A stretch of 5,059 nucleotides of DNA from an uncultured Flavobacteriales bacterium. GTDB lineage: Bacteria > Bacteroidota > Bacteroidia > Flavobacteriales > Crocinitomicaceae. Position numbers and translations under genes: made by a program. Each line of letters begins with the position of its first letter. The first letter of the stretch is position 1. The notes beneath the pieces were generated by a model. The model did not search any database and was not told the origin of the DNA. It saw nothing but the letters and a program-made list of their open reading frames with translations. Below, in pieces: positions 1 to 5,059 of the stretch. The stretch covers positions 1 to 5,059 of the forward strand of contig CAMLET010000284.1 of the NCBI GenBank assembly GCA_946479125.1, read 5' to 3'.

Positions 1-2087
1 AATTGCTTGAAAGGTTGAAACAAATATCCATCAACCCGCAAGTCGAAGTGCTTTATTGGGGTAACAATAACATTTAAACCACCACTGATGAATTGTGGTG
101 AACGGTATTCTGGTAAAAAGAAGGTTTGCAGATCAGGAAGCGCCTGAAAAGCATTCAGGTTTAAGAGTGTTGCGGTGTAGTTTTTAAATAAGCTTTGACT
201 TGAAACACTTGCTATACCATGAACTCCTAATGAGAAGTGCTTTTTGTGCAACGGAAATAAATGAACTTCGGCATTTAGATTTAGCCAATTGTGGTGGTGA
301 CGATAATCGTAATTTTCATAAGAAGTTGATCCTGCTACACTATGTTCCTTTCCCTGAACGTACTTAGCAGAAAAGGAAAGAAGGTTTCCGGCAGTGGCAA
401 ACTGTTTTCTGTTCAAAGAGTTTTGTTCAAGTGAGAAGGTTAAAACGTCACCATAGAATTTTGTAACATCAGAAGTGTCCTTATTCGTGAATTCCTGAGT
501 TTGGTAATAATTGTCGATCAATTCAAAGTGTTTGTAATCAAAAACCGATTTCGAGTTGTTGAACAACGGAATTTTGATTTGACCACCGGCAAAGGTTTCG
601 TATTGAACCAGGAATGATGGTTTTACATCTTCGAAGAAGGTTGCAAAACTTTTAAAATAGTCGAATCGATTCAGGCAGAAATACGCTTTGAATGAGACTG
701 GATAATAAGATGGCAAATGAACTTCACCACTTATTTTTCCGGATCCGTAAAACTTTCCGAAATAACTGTTTACTTCAATTGTATTCGCCGTTCTGGCCAA
801 ATGATAATAGTTCAATTGTACAAAACCAGTATTAATAGCTCTCGAAGATATGATGCCTCCAAAATCCACTTTTAAACTTCGCGTTGATTTCACATCCATG
901 TGCATCAGGTAGGTAGAGTCGGCTTTCAGATCCAGAGTAGGGAACAGATATTCGATTTGTGGTGTGGCGTATGTTCTGAAATACCTGCGCTCCAATTGAT
1001 TGTAGCTGATGGTTTGTTTTTTACTATTCTTCAGGATCGATTTTCGTACATAACTCTCATCGGTCATGTTTTTATTCGATGTTTGAACTTCACTTACCAG
1101 AAATGGAGGTGCTTTATCCAGGAATTTCTTACGCTTAAGCGCCATTTCTTCTGAAGTTGTCCTGTACGGAACCAACGATTTGATGGAGTCCATCATTGCA
1201 ATAGTAGCTCTATAACCTTCGTCAATTGCTTTTCCAACATCCTCAAAATTGAAAGTAGACATTTCGGTTTTGGGCTGAATGAGAATTCCGTTTTGACATG
1301 GAATGGTAAAATCTGTTGGTGTCACCAGCATATTTGTGATCTGGCTAATGAGATCATCTTCCTGCGGTGGTCCCGCATTGTATGAAACGTTGCTTCCAAT
1401 TACAAATTCAGGATGAAACTCATTGCACATGACATCAGCCGGAAAGTTATTGTATAATCCACCGTCGAAATAAAGTACACCGTTTACACGAATAGGATTG
1501 ATAAAGAACGGAAATGTCATAGAGGCACGAATCGCCTGATTTAAATAACCCGTTTTAAAGCTGACACTTTTCTTATTATAAATATCGCTTGCAATACAAC
1601 GAAACGGAACCATTAAACTGTCGAAGTTGTGGTGACTTACAGCATCAGGAATACCGAAGATTCGAAGCATTTCAAAGTCCAGAAGTTCCGGACGCACAAA
1701 ATTGGTTGGTAGCGATTTCTGAAAGATACTATCCAGCGAAACGTTGAATGAAACCGAAGAAGCAGTTGGATCGCTTTCCCGCAATAAGAATTCCTGAGAT
1801 GGTTTTACTTGTCCCAGAGCCATCATTTGAAACTCCGGTGCGCGAACAAATGCCTCAATTTCAGCAGGTGAATAACCAACTGCGTAGAGTGCTCCAACTA
1901 AAGCTCCGGAAGATGTTCCTGTAATATGATCGATTTGAATGTGGTGTTCTTCGAGCGCTTTAAGCACTCCAATGTGCGAAAAACCGGATGCGCCTCCGCC
2001 ACTAAGCACCAAACCAACGCCTTGCGACTTTCCCAGTAATGGAAAAAAAACTGAAATGACTAGTCCGAATAAAAGGTTGAAGCGCAA
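1..2087 (-). CDS. Patatin-like phospholipase fused to POTRA-like and outer-membrane beta-barrel domains (type Vd secretion-like), C-terminus cut by window edge
   Basis: The gene reads without a stop from 2087 to the left edge, giving 695 visible codons; the end lies outside the window. Residues 1-21 form a signal peptide (MRFNLLFGLVISVFFPLLGKS), probably cleaved before Q22. The patatin domain (about 24-225) shows the oxyanion loop GGGASG at 30-35, the nucleophile elbow GTSSG at 57-61 with Ser59, and the catalytic Asp208 in DGG, so the Ser-Asp dyad is complete. Ser34 sits where many patatins have Arg or Lys. Residues about 328-400 look like a POTRA-type linker, and from about 405 onward alternating aromatic/polar strands indicate a 16-strand-type barrel of the BamA/TamA superfamily. 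PlpD of Pseudomonas and FplA of Fusobacterium have this order, with the lipase carried by its own barrel. The inferred role is a surface-exposed or released phospholipase A. The start is TTG at 2085-2087: an in-frame stop lies at 2097-2099, and the first in-frame ATG comes far inside the catalytic domain. A His run lies at 597-599 in the barrel. Confidence 0.92.
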   Translation of the reverse strand, partial: MRFNLLFGLVISVFFPLLGKSQGVGLVLSGGGASGFSHIGVLKALEEHHIQIDHITGTSSGALVGALYAVGYSPAEIEAFVRAPEFQMMALGQVKPSQEFLLRESDPTASSVSFNVSLDSIFQKSLPTNFVRPELLDFEMLRIFGIPDAVSHHNFDSLMVPFRCIASDIYNKKSVSFKTGYLNQAIRASMTFPFFINPIRVNGVLYFDGGLYNNFPADVMCNEFHPEFVIGSNVSYNAGPPQEDDLISQITNMLVTPTDFTIPCQNGILIQPKTEMSTFNFEDVGKAIDEGYRATIAMMDSIKSLVPYRTTSEEMALKRKKFLDKAPPFLVSEVQTSNKNMTDESYVRKSILKNSKKQTISYNQLERRYFRTYATPQIEYLFPTLDLKADSTYLMHMDVKSTRSLKVDFGGIISSRAINTGFVQLNYYHLARTANTIEVNSYFGKFYGSGKISGEVHLPSYYPVSFKAYFCLNRFDYFKSFATFFEDVKPSFLVQYETFAGGQIKIPLFNNSKSVFDYKHFELIDNYYQTQEFTNKDTSDVTKFYGDVLTFSLEQNSLNRKQFATAGNLLSFSAKYVQGKEHSVAGSTSYENYDYRHHHNWLNLNAEVHLFPLHKKHFSLGVHGIASVSSQSLFKNYTATLLNLNAFQALPDLQTFFLPEYRSPQFISGGLNVIVTPIKHFDLRVDGYLFQPFKQ
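2085..2087 (-). promoter_or_regulatory. TTG start codon of the patatin-barrel gene
   Basis: Between the in-frame stop at 2097-2099 and the catalytic GGGASG loop, this frame contains no ATG. TTG at 2087 is the only start that yields a normal signal peptide (Arg2, a hydrophobic core, then GKSQ). The minus strand from 2140 down to 2042 has no ATG in any frame, so an indel in the eight-A run at 2043-2050 would not rescue an upstream ATG. The bases just before it (AACGAAGA) are purine-rich but not a strong Shine-Dalgarno, which is normal for Bacteroidota. Confidence 0.7.
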
Positions 2088-2103
2088 ATCTTCGTTTTAT
2101 TTG

Positions 2104-2111
2104 CAAAAATA
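2104..2111 (-). promoter_or_regulatory. Candidate Bacteroidota -7 promoter element for the patatin-barrel gene
   Basis: Read on the minus strand, the eight bases are TATTTTTG, a full match to the Bacteroidota -7 consensus TAnnTTTG. It ends 16 bases before the TTG start, so the leader would be only about ten bases. I find no TTG-type -33 element at the expected distance upstream, which lowers confidence. Abutting it on the plus strand is TTTATTTG-like sequence (2096-2103, TTnnTTTG), a weak candidate -7 element for the plus-strand operon, with a possible TTG at 2077-2079 as its -33 element. Confidence 0.35.
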
Positions 2112-2124
2112 TAATAAAAGTAGA

Positions 2125-2733
2125 ATGTTATTGATGTTGATTGACCATATCGGGGTATTTGTTTTTGCAATTAGCGGTTTCATCATTGCTGCCGAAAAAA
2201 GAATGGATTTATTTGGTTGTGCAGTGATTGCCTTTATTACTTCGTTGGGTGGAGGGACGCTTCGTGATTTACTTCTAAATCAGGACGTGGCATGGATGAA
2301 GTCCGAAACCCTGATTCTTACAGTAGTAATAGCCATTCCAACTGCATTTTTTCTTCGGAACCAACTGAGCAATTGGAGCAAGACTTTACTCATTTTTGAT
2401 GCGATTGGAATTGGCGTTTGCACCATTTTAGGAATGCAAAAGGCACTCGATTTACATCATTTATACTTAGTGGCTATTTTTCTTGGTGTAATTTCAGCTA
2501 CCTTTGGCGGCGTAATAAGAGATGTACTCTGTAATGAAATTCCCCTGATTTTCCGCAAAGAGATCTATGCAACAGCATGTTTTTGTGGAGCCTGTGTTTT
2601 TGGTTTAGGCGTTTATTTCAAAATAGTTGACTCATCTGTATTACTCATTGCATCCAGCGGAATTATTGTTTTAATTCGAGTGTTTGCAGTGAAATTCCAG
2701 TGGAAAATGCCATTGGTAAAAATGAAGGATTAA
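2125..2733 (+). CDS. TRIC/YadS-type (UPF0126) seven-helix inner-membrane protein
   Basis: This 202-residue protein consists mostly of membrane helices (about 5-23, 28-45, 62-78, 86-104, 112-129, 147-166 and 171-188), as in bacterial TRIC proteins of about 200 residues. It has the two internal repeats typical of the family, each with a glycine-rich kink followed by Arg-Asp: GGGTLRD at 42-48 and GGVIRD at 128-133. The early KRMDLFG (25-31) is also characteristic. Solved prokaryotic homologues are homotrimeric monovalent-cation (K+) channels. The same Pfam family is also labelled a glycine transporter, so the substrate here is unsettled. I chose ATG 2125 because the family begins just before the first helix; ATG 2134 is an alternative. 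The frame stays open upstream to 1939, but that stretch is antisense to the patatin catalytic domain and has no membrane or family character. It is probably co-transcribed with the methyltransferase gene, which starts 4 bases after its stop. Confidence 0.92.
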   Translation: MLLMLIDHIGVFVFAISGFIIAAEKRMDLFGCAVIAFITSLGGGTLRDLLLNQDVAWMKSETLILTVVIAIPTAFFLRNQLSNWSKTLLIFDAIGIGVCTILGMQKALDLHHLYLVAIFLGVISATFGGVIRDVLCNEIPLIFRKEIYATACFCGACVFGLGVYFKIVDSSVLLIASSGIIVLIRVFAVKFQWKMPLVKMKD

Positions 2734-2737
2734 GATT

Positions 2738-3901
2738 ATGATAACGATAGTGGTAAAGACATTCTACGGAATGGAGCAAGTACTGAAAGAGGAATTGAAT
2801 GAATTGGGATATTCAGAAGTTGAAGTTTTGAATAGAGCCGTTCGTTTGAAAGGTACATGGGATGATATTTATAAATTGAACCTTTGGCTTCGTTGCGGTT
2901 TGTCAGTTCTTGTTGAATTGGGAACCTTTACTATTCATAATGAGGAAGATCTTTACGAATGTGCAAGAAGTATTGCCTGGGACGAGATTTTCGACGTTAA
3001 GAAGACTTTTGTTATTCGAGGAGCTGTAAACTCAGGAATTTTCCGTCATTCTCAATATCCATTCCTGTTGGTTAAGGACGCTATTTGTGACGTTTTCAGA
3101 GATAAAACTGGCGAACGTCCAAATGTGGAAACACGTAGTCCGCAGTTGGTTATTGACCTTTACATTCGCGAAAAAGAAGTTGTTCTTTCAATCAATACAA
3201 GTGGAGCTCCTTTGTTTCAGCGTGGTTACAGAGAATCAACTGGTGACGCACCTTTGAATGAAGTAGTTGCTGCAGGCTTGATCCGTATGTCGGGTTGGGA
3301 CAAAAAGTCAACTTTCTTTGATCCATTCTGTGGTTCAGGAACACTTTTGATGGAAGCTGCACTTTACGCTTTGAACATTCCATCTGGAATTGAAAGAACG
3401 CATTATGCATTCAAAAATTTGAAGAATTTTGATGCTGCCAAATGGGAAGAAATGCATAACAGCGCTCAAAAAGTTGTTCGTGAAATGCCTGTGAACATTG
3501 TTGGAAGCGATATTGATTCTGATATGGTGCTGAAAGCAAAACGAAATTTACGCGGATTCTCTTTCGGGAGGTTTATCGATATCAAGACCGAAGCTTTTTC
3601 TGATGTGGAAATTCCAGCCGGACCAGGCGTTTTGATAACAAATCCGCCATACGGTGAACGAATGGAAGTAGATACGCAAGAATTGTATGCTGAAATTGGA
3701 AACACATTCAAGCATAAACTTCAGGGCTTCGACTGTTGGGTAATTTCTTCAAGTGAAACCGGATTCAAATCAATTGGATTGAAACCAGATTCTAAATTCA
3801 GACTTTACAACGGAGATTTAGAATGTTCTTTCAGAAAGTTTACCATTTTTGAAGGTGCGCGTTCTGATCGTTTCAAAGAGAAAGAAGAAGGCGAAAATTA
3901 A
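2738..3901 (+). CDS. rlmL: THUMP-domain class I SAM-dependent rRNA guanine-N2 methyltransferase (RlmL/YpsC type)
   Basis: The 387-residue protein matches the COG0116 group. It opens with a ferredoxin-like part, followed by a THUMP RNA-binding domain (about 45-155). Next is the linker signature RGYR (162-165) with APLNE (171-175), then a Rossmann methyltransferase domain. SAM motif I is DPFCGSGT (195-202), the acidic motif is GSDID (256-260), and the catalytic motif IV is NPPY (302-305), the form used by N2-guanine and N6-adenine methyltransferases. In E. coli the RlmL half of RlmKL makes m2G2445 of 23S rRNA. This protein has no RlmK (m7G) half and is the length of stand-alone relatives such as Bacillus YpsC. 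The site modified here is inferred from the family, not visible. The C-terminus is short and charged (SDRFKEKEEGEN). ATG 2738 follows the upstream stop by 4 bases, so translational coupling is likely. The stop overlaps that of the converging gene. Confidence 0.93.
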   Translation: MITIVVKTFYGMEQVLKEELNELGYSEVEVLNRAVRLKGTWDDIYKLNLWLRCGLSVLVELGTFTIHNEEDLYECARSIAWDEIFDVKKTFVIRGAVNSGIFRHSQYPFLLVKDAICDVFRDKTGERPNVETRSPQLVIDLYIREKEVVLSINTSGAPLFQRGYRESTGDAPLNEVVAAGLIRMSGWDKKSTFFDPFCGSGTLLMEAALYALNIPSGIERTHYAFKNLKNFDAAKWEEMHNSAQKVVREMPVNIVGSDIDSDMVLKAKRNLRGFSFGRFIDIKTEAFSDVEIPAGPGVLITNPPYGERMEVDTQELYAEIGNTFKHKLQGFDCWVISSSETGFKSIGLKPDSKFRLYNGDLECSFRKFTIFEGARSDRFKEKEEGEN

Positions 3902-5059
3902 TTCGTTACCAGTAATCGAACTACTTCGGAAAAACCATTTCTGTAAGTAATGCGAATAAAGGTAACTCCAGTTATCAGTTCTTGCTCTAAATAATTGCTG
4001 GTTTCTTTCATTTCGAATGAAGCTATTGATTTTCCTTCACAATCGAAGAAGTGCAAGTTGTCTCCTTTTTTGAGTGCTTGTCCAAACTGAATTTTCCCTG
4101 CGTTGTAGCTGGCAAATTGAGATGAAGATTGTGTGTTCACTGCAATAATTGAACTTCGTTCGCTTGTTCCGTCACGATCAACTGACAACAATTGGTAATA
4201 GTTCAAACCTGAATTCGGGCTTTTATCAATGATACTATAGTCTTTTCGGCTTTCTGAATTTCCGTAGGAATAAACAGTTTGAACAACTGTTTCGGTTTTA
4301 TTAGAAGGATCAACATTCAGTACGTCGAATCGCTCCAGGTTGGTTTCCGACAAGGTAGTCCAGGTTAGCAGAACATTGTCGTCGAGCATAGAACCTTGCC
4401 AATTACTCAATTCAACTCCTAAAGGTCCTGCGCAATTGGTAAGTACGGTGTACAAAGGATTTCCAGGGTAATCATACGAAACATAAGCTCCATCGGCATT
4501 CGTAATGGTACCTAAGTCATAGGAGACAACATCTGATGTAGCTCCAAAGTTTACTGTCAGCGTTCTTGTTCCACTTCCTGAATTTGCAAAACGTCCGCTG
4601 ACATCAGAAGTATTGTTGCAAAAAACAGCGTAGTACAATTGACCACATTGCGCACTGAAGTTAGGCGGTGCAGTTGGCGGATTTCCGGTAAACACAACAA
4701 CAGTAGCTCCCGCCGGAATTGGATCTGCAAAAGTGAAAATCGAACATCCTGCCGACGAGTTCAATGCTGTAATGGCACTCGCGTTATTCAGTAAAGTATT
4801 TGCTCCACAACCCGAGTTACAATAGTCGAAGCCTAGAGTAGGGAACGTAACAGTCATTGAACTTAATGCCAACGCACTTGTTCCATTTTGAAATACGAAA
4901 TACTCGTTGAAACCTTCTTGTGTATCGCATGAGTTTGCCAGAATTCCCAAAAGTTGAGGAGTTGTTGGTCCACAGCCAGTCAAAGTAGTAAACGACGTAT
5001 TGGTATTGACAGAAGCGTAATTGGAACAAGTAGGAGCGTTTAAGTTGAATTCGTAAACT
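3898..5059 (-). CDS. Secreted cysteine-rich protein with LTD-like and FN3-like modules and a probable type IX sorting domain, N-terminus cut by window edge
   Basis: The frame is open from the right edge (5058) to TAA at 3898-3900, giving 386 visible residues; the true start and signal peptide lie outside. An apparent TTG start at 4983 is internal, because the frame continues upstream with protein of the same low-complexity secreted style. Residues about 36-205 resemble a lamin-tail-like beta-sandwich: an EGFNEYFVFQNG strand, an IPAGATVVVF strand and a terminal DGAYVSYDYPGNPLYT. From G214 to about 303 runs the fibronectin-III-like module common before Bacteroidota sorting signals (GVELSNWQG, LTWTTLSETN, GLNYYQLLSVDRDGTSE). 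Residues 322-386 resemble a divergent type A sorting domain: a DCEGKSI turn where DLTGK is usual, then GVTFIRITYRNG and VVRLLVTN. The inferred fate is export by Sec, then transport by the type IX system to the surface. Ten cysteines are visible, nine of them before the FN3-like module, suggesting disulfides. The specific function is unknown; adhesion or a surface scaffold is a guess. Confidence 0.8.
   Translation of the reverse strand, partial: VYEFNLNAPTCSNYASVNTNTSFTTLTGCGPTTPQLLGILANSCDTQEGFNEYFVFQNGTSALALSSMTVTFPTLGFDYCNSGCGANTLLNNASAITALNSSAGCSIFTFADPIPAGATVVVFTGNPPTAPPNFSAQCGQLYYAVFCNNTSDVSGRFANSGSGTRTLTVNFGATSDVVSYDLGTITNADGAYVSYDYPGNPLYTVLTNCAGPLGVELSNWQGSMLDDNVLLTWTTLSETNLERFDVLNVDPSNKTETVVQTVYSYGNSESRKDYSIIDKSPNSGLNYYQLLSVDRDGTSERSSIIAVNTQSSSQFASYNAGKIQFGQALKKGDNLHFFDCEGKSIASFEMKETSNYLEQELITGVTFIRITYRNGFSEVVRLLVTN

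Noticed and set aside
900..1154. Plus-strand open frame of 84 codons
   Set aside because: It lies wholly antisense to the POTRA-like part of the phospholipase gene and has no recognisable protein features.
2043..2050. Frameshift in the eight-A run of the phospholipase signal peptide
   Set aside because: The signal peptide reads naturally across it in one frame, and no ATG exists in the other frames upstream, so an indel explains nothing.
1939..2124. Upstream extension of the TRIC reading frame by 62 codons
   Set aside because: It is antisense to the catalytic start of the phospholipase, is rich in Pro and Ser with no family similarity, and the TRIC family begins at the helix after 2125.
3192..3711. 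Two minus-strand open frames (3192-3410 and 3466-3711)
   Set aside because: Both are shadows of the methyltransferase gene, whose SAM motif I and NPPY motif lie in the same bases on the plus strand.
4981..4983. TTG as the start of the secreted protein
   Set aside because: The frame is open upstream to the edge and keeps the same composition, and a start here would give a secreted protein with no signal peptide.
4817..5029. Minus-strand open frame of 70 codons
   Set aside because: It overlaps the secreted-protein gene in another frame, and the larger frame has clear domain structure and runs through the window edge.
1..5059. Mobile element, CRISPR array, tRNA or defence system
   Set aside because: I saw no transposase, integrase, direct-repeat array, cloverleaf-like sequence or defence-gene motif. 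Base composition and gene style are uniform across the window.

Overview
The window looks like chromosomal DNA of a Bacteroidota bacterium, most likely of the order Flavobacteriales. Four things point there: AT-rich, densely packed genes; start sites without clear Shine-Dalgarno sequences; a promoter element of the TAnnTTTG type; and a secreted protein ending in a fibronectin-III-like module plus a C-terminal region that resembles the type IX secretion sorting domain. A Fluviicola/Crocinitomicaceae-like source is a guess from protein style only.

Four genes fill nearly all of the sequence. From the left edge to 2087, on the minus strand, lies a large patatin-like phospholipase with a signal peptide, a POTRA-like linker and an outer-membrane beta-barrel, which is the type Vd secretion architecture. 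It is cut at its C-terminus by the window edge and seems to start at a TTG codon. A 37-base divergent gap (2088-2124) follows. On the plus strand come a TRIC/YadS-type seven-helix membrane protein (2125-2733) and, 4 bases later, an RlmL-type THUMP rRNA methyltransferase (2738-3901); the two look like one transcription unit. A minus-strand gene for a secreted, cysteine-rich protein (3898 to the right edge) converges on the methyltransferase gene so tightly that the two stop codons share the palindrome TTAA. It is cut at its N-terminus.

Two genes therefore serve the envelope or the exterior (phospholipase/barrel and secreted protein), one the inner membrane (TRIC), and one ribosome modification (RlmL). 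No pathway visibly links all four. I see no mobile element, CRISPR array, tRNA, rRNA or defence system, and no clear sign of an undescribed system. The points worth a second look are the phospholipase-barrel gene with its non-ATG start, the very small shared boundaries, and the divergent sorting domain of the secreted protein.
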